A stretch of 64,000 bases of DNA from Paenibacillus_AR sp051594765 (GCF_051594765.1 NZ_JBPPGJ010000004.1:62001-126000), one strand, 5' to 3'; positions 16,601 through 25,128 are shown, counted from the stretch's first letter. Notes: generated from the sequence alone by a model not told the origin. Made by a program: numbers and translations.

Positions 16601-16656
16601 AAGGGCCAAAAGTATTCCCATCTCTAGGAAAACGCAATGGCCCTCGGCGTTTTTTC
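16601..16656 (+). promoter_or_regulatory. Possible leader hairpin/attenuator upstream of the gene at 16833
   Basis: AGGGCCA (16602) can pair with TGGCCCT (16638), while AACGC (16631) can pair with GCGTT followed by a T-run ending about 16655. The two pairings overlap and exclude each other, as in an attenuator. No upstream plus-strand gene needs a terminator here. No known riboswitch class was matched. Confidence 0.3.
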
Positions 16657-16832
16657 ATAGGATTACCTTCCGAACCCAATCATTGTACCAAAATGTACTG
16701 GTGCTTACAACCGCCGATCCTAGCAGATGCTTAATCGAAATCTTTTTGAAAAAGTAAGAGATTTTTAAGCTGAAATTAATATTTCACCTGTATACTTAAG
16801 GAAAGTAACTTTTTACAGGTAGGTGATTCCGA

Positions 16833-17066
16833 TTGCCGATTCTCATTCAATTTCAGAACAAGGTCATTCCCGTCTACATCAAGAGCAGCAAGTCCTCCAA
16901 GCGGGCGCTGGATCTGTTGGTCGGCGCTCTGGAAGCCAAATGGAACCATGGCAAAAGCACCGTAAAGCAATGTCTGACCAACTTGATCAGCGTCGAGATT
17001 GACGGGTGCGAGGCTATGCTCCACAGCTTCAATGAGAGAGATTCGTTGGCATTGTCACTCTATTAA
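16833..17066 (+). CDS. Small conserved-looking protein, unknown (77 aa)
   Basis: A TTG start at 16833 follows AGGTAGGTG with 7-base spacing, and a strong terminator follows, so this is probably a real gene. The product (MPILIQFQNKVIPVYIKSS...) is 77 residues, mixed alpha/beta in appearance, with two Cys and no signal peptide or membrane helix. I do not recognise the family. It has about 290 bp of A+T-rich non-coding sequence before it, with a possible leader hairpin and a TATACT (16791) -10 candidate. It is divergent from the hydrolase-murF-ddl operon. Confidence 0.6.
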   Translation: MPILIQFQNKVIPVYIKSSKSSKRALDLLVGALEAKWNHGKSTVKQCLTNLISVEIDGCEAMLHSFNERDSLALSLY

Positions 17067-17082
17067 TCGATTCGTATTGCTA

Positions 17083-17128
17083 AAGGGGCGTCCCGCAGGC
17101 CGGTTAATCCGACCGCGGGACGCCCCTT
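17083..17128. terminator. Bidirectional terminator
   Basis: A perfect 14-bp stem AAGGGGCGTCCCGC/GCGGGACGCCCCTT lies between convergent genes at 17066 (+) and 17130 (-). Short T runs flank it on both strands. Confidence 0.8.
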
Positions 17129-17129
17129 G

Positions 17130-17621
17130 TTAGTGCCGTTTGAACAGGCGCCGGTACATCACAAGATGGAGGGATTCCGTCACGAAATAGATGGGCAGCG
17201 AATACAGGAGGCGGTACCCGTTCTTGTAGTGGAATACGCCGACCGTCTCGCACACCCATTCCAGTCCTACTCCTCCCAGAGCCCATACCGCGATATAGAG
17301 GAGAATTCCGAGAGACCGGAGACGGAAGCGCTCGATGCCGTAGATGAAAAAATAGCCGAACGGCGCATACATACCATAAGACAGGACATCGAACCATTGA
17401 TACTGAGCTTCATCACCCACGTCGTACAGGTCAAAGGGCGGGACGGCGATCGTATGGTCAAACAGGAGGCCGATGACGACGCCGATCAGAAGATTGAACC
17501 AGGCCGCCATGGGAGAAAAACGCTTCGGCAGGATCAGATAGCCCGCGAGCCCTGCCGCCATCAGTCCCAAGACGAGCCACTCGTTGCCGTTGAAGCGGTC
17601 GTCATACACTACATTCTCCAT
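17130..17621 (-). CDS. Polytopic membrane protein, unknown (CBO0543-like in appearance)
   Basis: This 163-residue protein has about five hydrophobic helices and a basic C terminus (YRRLFKRH). The start at 17621 lies inside the 3' end of the upstream gene (overlap about 13 nt), which points to translational coupling. It resembles the small membrane proteins annotated as CBO0543 family in Paenibacillus and Bacillus by size, topology and pairing, but I cannot confirm this. No catalytic or transport motif is visible. With its upstream partner it may form a two-subunit membrane complex. Confidence 0.75.
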   Translation of the reverse strand: MENVVYDDRFNGNEWLVLGLMAAGLAGYLILPKRFSPMAAWFNLLIGVVIGLLFDHTIAVPPFDLYDVGDEAQYQWFDVLSYGMYAPFGYFFIYGIERFRLRSLGILLYIAVWALGGVGLEWVCETVGVFHYKNGYRLLYSLPIYFVTESLHLVMYRRLFKRH

Positions 17622-18085
17622 GTCTCGCCACCGCCCGCCCCGAGACTCTTGAATCCCCTGCCCAACACCCACGACAGCCCCATCAGCAGCAGGATCAGCA
17701 AACCGTTGATCTCCCAGCCCCAATCCCGGTATTCCACCGCTCCGAACAGATGCATGATCCAGCAGAGCAGGAGCAGATAGGTATAGATCCCCGCCCCAGC
17801 CCACAGTACGGTCCTGCGCTTGGCCTGAAGAGTCGTATTCATGAAGATGAGCAGCGTGACGGAGATGATGATGTCCCGGTGGAGAATAACGGACAGAAAG
17901 TCAGGAACCTGCTTACTGATCACGAAGAAGTGGTAATGAAAGCTCAGAATGGAGAGCTTGTTGATATCGATTATGGCGAGCACCATGTAGGCGAGCGTGT
18001 TGGCTGCCGCCGGAAGCTTCCTGGGCATCACCGCGAATACCGCCAAGGTGAACCAGGATAGAATGGCGTTGACGACTAGAACCAT
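17609..18085 (-). CDS. Polytopic membrane protein, unknown, partner of the gene at 17130
   Basis: This 158-residue protein has about five membrane helices (starting VVNAILSWFTLAVFAVM). GGAGG lies 7 bases before the ATG at 18085, so the longer frame to 18145 is not used. It is the first gene of a two-gene operon and overlaps the next. Hydrophobic pattern and size resemble its partner, which suggests an old duplication. Function unknown. Confidence 0.75.
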   Translation of the reverse strand: MVLVVNAILSWFTLAVFAVMPRKLPAAANTLAYMVLAIIDINKLSILSFHYHFFVISKQVPDFLSVILHRDIIISVTLLIFMNTTLQAKRRTVLWAGAGIYTYLLLLCWIMHLFGAVEYRDWGWEINGLLILLLMGLSWVLGRGFKSLGAGGGETWRM

Positions 18086-18308
18086 GCGTGTTCCTCCAGA
18101 CTCCCGACATTGTTTCCTCCTTACTTTCCCCATACCGCCGCCCAACTATTTACAAGACTCCCAGCAGGAATGGCGTCTATTCATCAGGTTTGAATTTTGA
18201 ATGTTTTGGTTCGGATTGTCGTACTTCCCTTAACCGAATCCCCTTATAATGTGCATATTGAAGGGCCATCTCCTTCACTGCATCACGAACCGCCCGGGAG
18301 GCATGCAC

Positions 18309-19673
18309 ATGACAATTGACCGCAAAATGTCATTATGGGTTTTAACCTGGCCCATTTTTTTGGAAATGTTTCTGCAGTTTTTTCTCGGTACCGCCGATAC
18401 CCTGATGGTCAGCCACATCTCGGATGATGCCGTGGCGGTGGTTGGGATCTCGAATCAATTGTTCTCAGCCGTTACCATCCTGTTCGCCTCCATCGCCAGC
18501 GGCGCCGGTATTCTGGTGGCCCAGAGGCTGGGGGCGCGCAAGGAGGGTGAAGCCCGGATCATCGGCATCATGGGACTGAATGTGTCGATGGCGATCGGAG
18601 CGGTGCTCAGCCTCCTGCTGTATCTCTATGCCGCACCGGTAGCCCGGCTGCTGCAGATTGAGGAGTCCCTCGTTCCGATGGCATCCGGATACATCTCCGT
18701 TGTCGGTGCCGGCATGGTCTTCCTGGCGGCGATGTCCGCGCTTGGCACCGCGGTGCGCAACACGGGGAACACTCGGGGGCCTATGGTGATATCGCTTGCG
18801 ATGAATGCGTTCCACGTGGGCTTGAATTACGCCTTCATCTACGGCGCGTTCGGCTTCCCCGAGTGGGGCTTGGCCGGCGTGGCCGTATCCACCCTGATCA
18901 GCCGGTTCTTGGGAGCCGCCGCTCTTTTTCTGCTGTACCGCAAGGCCTTTATGCCCCATATCGGACTTCGGGACCTGCGGCTGTTCGATAAGCCCCTGTT
19001 CCGGGAGACGCTCCGGATCAGCTGGCCTCTCGGCATCAATATGTCCTCCTGGTGCCTGACCCAGCTGGTGATCTTCTCCATCATCGCCATGCTGGGAACC
19101 AAGGAGCTCAGCGCCAGAACCTACATGAACACCATGGAGTCCTTCTGCTTCATGATCGGGTACTCCATCGCATTGGCCGGCCAGATCCGAATCGCCCATC
19201 TGTACGGCTCCGGAGACCGGGAGGCCGCCTACCGATGCGCCTTCCAAGCCATGTGGATCGGCCTGGCCGTCGTAGGCTGCAACACCGTGCTCCTCTATGC
19301 CTTCGGCAAGCCGGCCTTCTCGCTCTTCACGGAAGATGGCCAGATTATCTCCATGGGCCTGTCCCTCTTGGCGCTCAATCTGCTCCTACAGCCGGCCAAG
19401 ATGCTCAACATGGCCTTAGGCAATGCCCTGATCGCCGTCGGAGACACCCGTTACATCATGATCACGGGTCTGGTCTCCATGTGGCTGGTGGCCGCCGGCC
19501 TCTCCTACTTCCTCGGCATACGGCTCGAATGGGGCATGTACGGCACCTATGCGGCCATGATCCTCGATGAAGCCATACGCGGGATACTTGTATTGATCCG
19601 ATGGCGATCCAAGCCGTTCATGAGGGAGCGGCCCGCCGCCGTACGCGGGGAGGAAACCGCGTCGCTGGCCTGA
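18309..19673 (+). CDS. MATE family efflux transporter
   Basis: This 454-residue protein has twelve hydrophobic helices and the MATE (MatE) repeat signature in both halves: LTWPIFLEMFLQFFLGTADTLMVSHISDDAVAVVGISNQL near the N terminus and RISWPLGINMSSWCLTQLVIFSIIAMLGTKELSA at mid-protein. It should export cationic compounds or drugs using Na+ or H+. I chose the ATG at 18309 because GGGAGG lies 7 bases upstream; an ATG two codons earlier is too close to it. A TATAAT lies at 18244. The gene is monocistronic with a bidirectional terminator. Confidence 0.92.
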   Translation: MTIDRKMSLWVLTWPIFLEMFLQFFLGTADTLMVSHISDDAVAVVGISNQLFSAVTILFASIASGAGILVAQRLGARKEGEARIIGIMGLNVSMAIGAVLSLLLYLYAAPVARLLQIEESLVPMASGYISVVGAGMVFLAAMSALGTAVRNTGNTRGPMVISLAMNAFHVGLNYAFIYGAFGFPEWGLAGVAVSTLISRFLGAAALFLLYRKAFMPHIGLRDLRLFDKPLFRETLRISWPLGINMSSWCLTQLVIFSIIAMLGTKELSARTYMNTMESFCFMIGYSIALAGQIRIAHLYGSGDREAAYRCAFQAMWIGLAVVGCNTVLLYAFGKPAFSLFTEDGQIISMGLSLLALNLLLQPAKMLNMALGNALIAVGDTRYIMITGLVSMWLVAAGLSYFLGIRLEWGMYGTYAAMILDEAIRGILVLIRWRSKPFMRERPAAVRGEETASLA

Positions 19674-19688
19674 TCCGGGCCGGACGCC

Positions 19689-19736
19689 AAAAAGGGCTGG
19701 TTCAGGGAACATTACGTTCCGCTGAACCAGCCCTTT
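19689..19736. terminator. Bidirectional terminator between MATE and EAL genes
   Basis: A perfect 15-bp stem AAAGGGCTGGTTCAG/CTGAACCAGCCCTTT with a second inner stem GGAAC/GTTCC lies between convergent genes. The minus strand has a TTTTT tract, the plus strand TTT. Confidence 0.88.
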
Positions 19737-19753
19737 CGGGCGTATCTGCCGCC

Positions 19754-20992
19754 TTACATCGGCAGACGGCTCCGGTTGCGCCAGGCGGACAGGGATTCTC
19801 CCCGCCAATGACTCTCGATGTCCGGAACCGGCATCGGCCGATTCATATAGTAGCCCTGGGCTTCTACGCAGCCCTGGCTCTTGAGATAGTCGAGCTGTGC
19901 CTCGGTTTCCAGCCCCTCCGCCATAACCTTCAGATTCAGGTGCCGGGCCAGATCCAGAATGCAGCGGACGACTCCGGCTTTGGCCGGATTCGTCTCCACT
20001 CCCGTCAGGAAGGAGCGGTCGAGCTTGATGACATGCACCGGCATCTCATGCAGATAACTTAATGACGAGTATCCGGTGCCGAAATCGTCTATAGAGATAA
20101 GAATCTGGAAGTTCTGGAAGTCATGAAGCTTGCGGACCACATCCTGCTCCTGGCGGTAAGCCACGCTCTCGGTAATCTCCAGCTTCAGATACTGGGGGTC
20201 GAGGCCGGTCTCCTTCAGAATCTGGAACACGGTACCGACGATATTCGTGCGCCCGAACTGCTTCACGGAGCAGTTCACGGACACCGGCACAGCGGGGAAG
20301 CCCGCATCCTGCCACCGCTTATTCTGATGCGCCGCTTCCCGCAGCACCCATTCGCCCAGCTCCATGATCCAATCCGTGTCTTCGGCATAGGGGATAAAAT
20401 CCAGAGGCGGAATCAACCCCAGCCGGGGGTGGTGCCAACGAATCAGCGCCTCCATACCGATGAGCTCGCCCGTCTCGATGTTCCACTGCGGCTGGTAATG
20501 GAGCGCCATCTCTCCCCGGTTCCACGCACCGGGCAGGTCGGCCGCCCATACCGGCTCCGGCTGCCCGCTCTTCTCCGGCGCGAATGTCTCCGGCTCTTCT
20601 CCGGCCGGGCGGAAGGCGGGATACGGCACGGTATATTGCCGCACGTCGACACCAACCCGTTGTCCGAGGTCATCCAAGGGGAATAGATGCAGCCTGCAGG
20701 AGACCAGATCGCCCTTGCGGGACAGCAGAACCATGCGGCAATCCTTCACCGTCTGCCCAGAGGCTGCCATCCGGACGCTGTTCCTGAAGTAATCCCGGTA
20801 GTCAGCCGATATCCAATGCTCACAGTCCTCCCAATCGGGAGAAAGCTCCCCCGTTCCGAACAGGGCGGATGCCGCTTGCCGGTTGAAGCTCTTCAAGCCG
20901 CCGTCCCGGCCGACGATGAAGCCGGCTCCAGGCATCCGGGAGTAATAAGCTTCGACGGGGTTCTCCAGGCCTTCGGTATCCCTATTTCTCAT
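19754..20992 (-). CDS. PAS-EAL cyclic-di-GMP phosphodiesterase
   Basis: This 412-residue soluble protein has an N-terminal PAS-like sensor domain (about 10-115, with GAGFIVGRDGGLKSFNRQAA) and an EAL domain (about 155-400). The catalytic set looks complete: MEALIRW (EAL signature), VSVNCSVKQF with the metal-binding Asn, EITES, the loop DDFGTGYSSL, KLDRSF and AEGLET, ending QGYYMNRP. It should cut cyclic-di-GMP to pGpG in the cytosol, with activity tuned by the PAS ligand. No GGDEF domain is present. It is monocistronic with a moderately spaced GGAAGGGA ribosome binding site. Confidence 0.93.
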   Translation of the reverse strand: MRNRDTEGLENPVEAYYSRMPGAGFIVGRDGGLKSFNRQAASALFGTGELSPDWEDCEHWISADYRDYFRNSVRMAASGQTVKDCRMVLLSRKGDLVSCRLHLFPLDDLGQRVGVDVRQYTVPYPAFRPAGEEPETFAPEKSGQPEPVWAADLPGAWNRGEMALHYQPQWNIETGELIGMEALIRWHHPRLGLIPPLDFIPYAEDTDWIMELGEWVLREAAHQNKRWQDAGFPAVPVSVNCSVKQFGRTNIVGTVFQILKETGLDPQYLKLEITESVAYRQEQDVVRKLHDFQNFQILISIDDFGTGYSSLSYLHEMPVHVIKLDRSFLTGVETNPAKAGVVRCILDLARHLNLKVMAEGLETEAQLDYLKSQGCVEAQGYYMNRPMPVPDIESHWRGESLSAWRNRSRLPM

Positions 20993-21112
20993 GATAAGTA
21001 AGTCCCTTCCATTTCACTAATCTTCCACAGGGTTGACCGATCATGTTGTCAATCGTATGTTTTTCCTATCTTACCAATTGATGAATCCGCTGTAAAGGCG
21101 ATTTCTGCGCTC

Positions 21113-21144
21113 CAAAAAAAGAAGGAGCCTTGCCGGCTCCGCTT
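21113..21144 (-). terminator. Terminator of fnr
   Basis: A minus-strand stem (GAAG.GAGCC with GGCTC..CTTC around TTGCC) is followed by TTTTTTT. Confidence 0.8.
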
Positions 21145-21172
21145 CTACTCGTACTATTCGGGCTTACCGGAA

Positions 21173-21901
21173 CTACAGCCGGCAAATCTCTACGGGACAC
21201 CGGTCGCATTGGCACAGGCTCCGCAGGGCTTTGATATCCTTCAGCACCAAGTGGCCGTTCAGATACGCGATCAGTCCATCCTGCTTCATGTCGGACAGCA
21301 TCCGATTGACGCCCTCCCGGGTCGAACCGATCATCTCAGCCAGCTCCGTATTGGTCAGCTTCAGGCTGATGCAGATGTCGCTGCCGTAGACCATCCCGTA
21401 CGTATTGGCCAGGCGGATCAGCACGGAGCTCAAGGCGCCCGTTTTTCCATACAGCATCATGTCCCGGAGCTTGCTCTCCAGACGGACCTGGTTCCAGCCC
21501 AGCCACTTCAGCATCATCGCAGCAAAATCCGGATGTCTCGCGATCATACCCTCCAGCTCCCGGCGGTCCATCACCCCGATCTCCGCTTCCTCCAGCACCT
21601 CGGCATTCATGGTGTGCCTGGAATCCATGAACGGCGTCCATTGGCCGAACAGATCGTCGGCGCTATAGAGGGCGAAGGTGACCAGCTTCCCGTCAGCCGT
21701 GGCCTTCGACAGCTTCACCCGTCCCCGGACCAGCCAGTACAGCTTCCCCGCCTGGTCCCCATCCTCGAAGATGCTGCTGCCGGAAGAATAAGTTCTATAC
21801 CGCATGACGCTCTTCAGGTATGCCTTGCCCTGCTCATTGAAGATCTCTGTATGCGACGGCTGATAAGGCTGCTCCGTGATCAGTCGGGTTGTGGCCTGCA
21901 T
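21173..21901 (-). CDS. fnr: Fnr-type anaerobic regulator (Crp/Fnr family, C-terminal Fe-S cluster)
   Basis: This 242-residue protein has a cNMP-binding-fold sensor (about 25-145), a dimer helix and a Crp-type HTH with GSTREGVNRMLSDMK. Its C terminus carries Cys230, Cys232, Cys235 and Cys240; the last three match in spacing the Cys227/230/235 that hold the [4Fe-4S] cluster in B. subtilis Fnr. Asp147 in SKLRDMMLYG aligns with the fourth ligand Asp141. This differs from E. coli FNR, where the cysteines are N-terminal. It should activate fermentation and anaerobic genes under low oxygen at TTGTGA-N6-TCACAA sites. A partial match to such a site precedes the aldolase/alcohol dehydrogenase operon at 36350. 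Confidence 0.9.
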   Translation of the reverse strand: MQATTRLITEQPYQPSHTEIFNEQGKAYLKSVMRYRTYSSGSSIFEDGDQAGKLYWLVRGRVKLSKATADGKLVTFALYSADDLFGQWTPFMDSRHTMNAEVLEEAEIGVMDRRELEGMIARHPDFAAMMLKWLGWNQVRLESKLRDMMLYGKTGALSSVLIRLANTYGMVYGSDICISLKLTNTELAEMIGSTREGVNRMLSDMKQDGLIAYLNGHLVLKDIKALRSLCQCDRCPVEICRL

Positions 21902-22149
21902 GGCGAATCACTCCATCTTCATCCTGGCGTTTTACGTTCCCTCCCTGATGTATGGAATGAGTATAACAGAGAATCATTAGAATAATTTTAAAATACTGCG
22001 GAAGCAAATGTTAATCTTCCTAACAAATCATAAGTGCCGCGAAATTGTAACGAGACAAACGCTGCGTATCGCGTTACGATGGTACAAACCCGTGGTTTGA
22101 AGCCCGCCTCCGGCGTCCATACTGATGGATAACGGATAAAAAGGCGGTG

Positions 22150-22785
22150 ATGGCAAGCATGATGATCCTATTTACGGTCGCCGTGCTGCTCATGTTCGGG
22201 TCAGGCACTTACAAGTATTGGATGAAGGAACGGGAGCTCCAAGAGCTCCGGGAACGCAATCTTCGAATCTGGAACACCAACCGCCAGGTCCAACGGACTC
22301 TGGCTACAGGGCTTTACCACCGCTTCGGGGAAGGACAGCAGTCCGCCGGCATCGATTCCGGCGGCTCTTCGATTTATATTCGAAGCAGCCCTTATGAGTT
22401 CGCCTACTTTGTGGCCGACCTGTTAGAAGGATTGTACGGCGGTCAGAGCTATGTCGTCCAATCGGATGATCCGGCGGGCATCGATATCGAGCATGAGCGC
22501 CGGGACGGCCTCTATCTGATTCAAGTGCGAAGCAATTGGGAGGATACGGATGCGGACGCGGTGGCCATTCTTCACTCCCAGGTCGTGAAGCGGCGGGCCC
22601 AGGCCGGCTGGATCGTCAGCACAGGAGGCTTCACGGAGTCGGCCAAACGGTATGCGGAGGAGACCGAGCTGGTGTGGGTGGACGGAATCCGGTTGGTCCA
22701 GTTATGGAGTGAGTATCTGGAGTCGATGGAGCGCAGAGAGTCCGGAAACGGGCAACAAGAGAGCCTTCGGCCGGTAACGGTATGA
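22150..22785 (+). CDS. Membrane-anchored restriction-endonuclease-fold (Mrr-like) protein, possibly inactive
   Basis: This 211-residue protein has an N-terminal membrane helix (MILFTVAVLLMFGSG) and a C-terminal domain shaped like the Mrr/PD-(D/E)XK group found next to membrane helices. The pattern is FAYFVADLLEGLYG, GIDIEHERRDGLYLIQVRS, then AVAILHSQVVKRRAQAGWIVSTGGFTESAKRYAEE and VDGIRLVQL. In active relatives the second strand carries (Q/E)xK; here it reads IQVRS, so the catalytic Lys is replaced by Arg. The start at 22150 (ATG) or a GTG three bases earlier follows AAGGCGG. It is followed 33 nt later by a quinone oxidoreductase gene. Confidence 0.72.
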   Translation: MASMMILFTVAVLLMFGSGTYKYWMKERELQELRERNLRIWNTNRQVQRTLATGLYHRFGEGQQSAGIDSGGSSIYIRSSPYEFAYFVADLLEGLYGGQSYVVQSDDPAGIDIEHERRDGLYLIQVRSNWEDTDADAVAILHSQVVKRRAQAGWIVSTGGFTESAKRYAEETELVWVDGIRLVQLWSEYLESMERRESGNGQQESLRPVTV

Positions 22786-22818
22786 CGCCGAGCCGGGGCA
22801 GAACAAGGAGAGAATCAC

Positions 22819-23826
22819 ATGGGAGTACCGGAGCTGTTTCAAGGTTTGGTTGTACGCAAGGAAGAGGACGGAGCCCTCACCGCACGGATGGAGCAGGTGA
22901 AGCGGGAGGAGCTCCCGCCCTATGATGTCACCGTCAAGGTCCAGTACAGCGGGCTGAATTATAAGGACGGGCTGGCGGTAACCGGCCGCGGCAAGATCAT
23001 CCGGCAGTTTCCATTTGTGCCGGGCGTTGATTTTGCAGGGACCGTGATGGAATCGGCCAACCCGGCTTACCGGCCGGGAGATTCCGTAATTCTGACCGGA
23101 TGGGGCGTCGGCGAGAGAAGCTGGGGCGGCTATGCGGAGTACGCCAGCGTGAAGTCCGAGTGGCTGGTCCCTCTTCCGGACGGACTGGATGCGGAGAGCG
23201 CGATGGGGATCGGAACCGCGGGCTTAACCGCCATGCTCTCCGTTATGGAGCTAGAGCGGCATGCGGATCGGAGATCGGAGCTGCCGATCCTCGTTACAGG
23301 TGCAGCCGGCGGGGTGGGCAGCATGGCCGTTGCGCTGCTTGCAGCCGAAGGCTACCCGGTTACGGCTGTAACCGGCCGGCCGGAGACGGCCGAATATTTG
23401 CGCAGCCTGGGTGCCACCGCCATTCTGGATCGCTCGGAGCTGCTTCAACCCGCCAAGCCGCTGGACACCCAGCTCTGGCAGGGTGCTGTGGATACGGTAG
23501 GCGGCCCGATTCTGGCCCACGTCCTGAGTCACACCGCTTATGACGGCACGGTGGCTGCGTGCGGTCTGGCAGGCGGAAGCGATCTGCCGGCCACCGTATT
23601 TCCCTTCATCCTGCGGGGTGTACGGCTGATCGGCGTAGACTCGGTGATGGCGCCATACGCCAAGCGGGTGGAGGCTTGGACGCGGCTGGCGGGTCTGCTG
23701 CCCCGTCTGCACCTTGGAGAAGTAGCCGTGACGAAGCCGTTGTCCGAAGCCAAAGTGGCTTGCGAAGCCATTATGGAAGGCAAGGTGCGGGGACGGATCG
23801 TGTTCCGGGTTCAGGACGGCCGGTAA
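22819..23826 (+). CDS. YhdH/YhfP-family NADPH:quinone (acrylyl-CoA type) oxidoreductase
   Basis: This 335-residue medium-chain dehydrogenase/reductase has the YhdH family pattern: VQYSGLNYKDGLAVTGRGKI, FVPGVDFAGTV, a Rossmann motif VTGAAGGVGSMAV and the sequence GVDSVMAP near the C terminus. Zn ligands of classical alcohol dehydrogenases are absent. It probably reduces quinones or enoyl/acrylyl-CoA-type double bonds with NADPH in the cytosol. AAGGAGAG precedes the ATG. It may be co-transcribed with the nuclease-fold gene 33 nt upstream. A U-tract-poor hairpin follows the stop. Confidence 0.88.
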   Translation: MGVPELFQGLVVRKEEDGALTARMEQVKREELPPYDVTVKVQYSGLNYKDGLAVTGRGKIIRQFPFVPGVDFAGTVMESANPAYRPGDSVILTGWGVGERSWGGYAEYASVKSEWLVPLPDGLDAESAMGIGTAGLTAMLSVMELERHADRRSELPILVTGAAGGVGSMAVALLAAEGYPVTAVTGRPETAEYLRSLGATAILDRSELLQPAKPLDTQLWQGAVDTVGGPILAHVLSHTAYDGTVAACGLAGGSDLPATVFPFILRGVRLIGVDSVMAPYAKRVEAWTRLAGLLPRLHLGEVAVTKPLSEAKVACEAIMEGKVRGRIVFRVQDGR

Positions 23827-23831
23827 GCTAT

Positions 23832-23864
23832 CCCGTCGGGTCAGGCCAAGTCTGACCCGACGGG
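23832..23864 (+). terminator. Hairpin after the oxidoreductase gene, possible terminator
   Basis: A perfect 13-bp stem CCCGTCGGGTCAG/CTGACCCGACGGG with a 7-base loop lies 5 bp after the stop, but no T-run follows, so termination is uncertain. Confidence 0.45.
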
Positions 23865-23874
23865 GTCCCCATTG

Positions 23875-23976
23875 GGGTACTACTCACGAAACCTTCCGGC
23901 CATTATCCCCTTTACTCAGGAGCCCAAGTTCCTGAGCGAGGGGGATAATGGCCTGAAGGGACGAAGAGGATACCTG
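23875..23976. repeat. Solitary palindromic repeat related to the ends of the IS1595-like unit
   Basis: The core is GGCCATTATCCCC...TCAGGA (23898-23921) facing TCCTGA...GGGGATAATGGCC (23930-23953), and weaker similarity extends outward (GGTA-CT...CGAAACCTTC). The arms match the inverted ends at 46081-46110 and 47316-47345. It encodes nothing. It looks like a REP- or MITE-like hairpin. The rest of the 23827-24037 gap holds only the hairpin at 23832. Confidence 0.7.
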
Positions 23977-24037
23977 AGCCCATCCCCTCGGGACCATTAA
24001 GGTCCCAGCGATCTCCGCACACACCCATTCTCCATGC

Positions 24038-25128
24038 TTAGTCCAACATGTACACCCTCCATGCTTTCCCCTCCGGTTGTTTCTTCACACACACCGCCAT
24101 CGTACCCTCAGACGGCTCGATCTTGGCTTCCGTCCGATACATCAGCCCCACGCACGTCTCTAACTCCCCTCCACCCGAAGAAGGCGGCAGCACCCCATAG
24201 AACCTGTAGCCGTTCTCCATTCTGTAAGGTACATTATCCGTAAACCCCGTTGACGAAACCTCCTCCACTCCGTTTTTATCCTTTGCCGTCCATGCATCCG
24301 CAAACCGTTTTACCGTCCGCAGCGCCTCCGCATCCCCGTCCAGCTTCAGAATGCTGGCTGTATCGAAGCTATGCCAGGACGCCCCTCCATCAAGCGTTTC
24401 ATAATACACCGTTTCTTTCCCCGGCTCCGACACGAAGTCCGCCTTTACCGAACCGCGACCCTTGTCGTTGATTAAGGGAAGATATGCGGTTCCGTAGGTG
24501 TAGCCCCTGCTGTAGGGCAACCGCTGCGGCTTCCAAGTCACCCCTCCGTCCGTTGTCCGAAAGAGGGGCAGCACATCCTTTTCCCTCCAATCCGATATGA
24601 GATAGCCCTGCCCCTCTCCATTCAGCCGAAAAGCAGTTACGGCACCATCCATAGCGGACAGATCACCGACCCGGCTCCACGTCGACCCTGCAGCATCCGA
24701 GCGTACAGCGCTTTGCGGGTGGAGCCCCCTCCATCCTTCTTCGATTGAAGCAGAATCCAAGACGGATTCTTCAGGGCGAAGGAAGCAAGGATCTGATCCT
24801 GGTCCGCCTCCGCTTCCCAGTTCTCCTCGATTGGGAGGCGAACCCGGCTCCAGGAGCCTCCTGTATTTTCCGTCCGATAGACGAATAATCCCGGCTCCCC
24901 GCTTGTGATGGATACCCGGTCAACCGTCCAGCCGGTAAGATCCCCTTCATGATGGAACAGGATCCGGTTTCCATCTGTAGCCGGCATCGCGAATCTTTCC
25001 AATACAACCGGAGTTGGGGAGGACACTGGAAGCGGAGACGTAGCAGCGGACGGCTCCGGTTCCTTATGGGTACAGCCTGCAGCCGTCATTATCAGGATCG
25101 TTAGCAGGATCACTCTTCCGTACGACAA
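24038..25128 (-). pseudogene. Beta-propeller (BNR/Asp-box) lipoprotein gene broken by a frameshift
   Basis: Two overlapping frames together make one protein of about 360 residues. The upstream frame starts at a TTG (25128, AGAGGTG 7 bases before), with a lipoprotein signal ending TAAGC. It reads through an Asp-box-like TENTGGSW and is correct up to KALY near 24705. The proper continuation (RSDAAGSTW, TTDGGVTW, TLDGGASW) is in the next frame, down to 24038. Four Asp-box repeats indicate a sortilin/sialidase-like beta-propeller on the cell surface. A single-base change at about 24700-24706 explains the break; it could be a true mutation or a sequencing error. Confidence 0.75.

Noticed and set aside
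22047..22077. Inverted repeat GTAACG...CGTTAC upstream of the nuclease-fold gene
   Set aside because: Arms are only 6 bp with a 19-base gap and there is no second copy, so no operator or RNA element can be claimed.
24038..24760. Reading the two halves of the beta-propeller lipoprotein as separate genes
   Set aside because: The second half has no ribosome binding site or signal peptide, and the Asp-box repeats continue in register from the first half.
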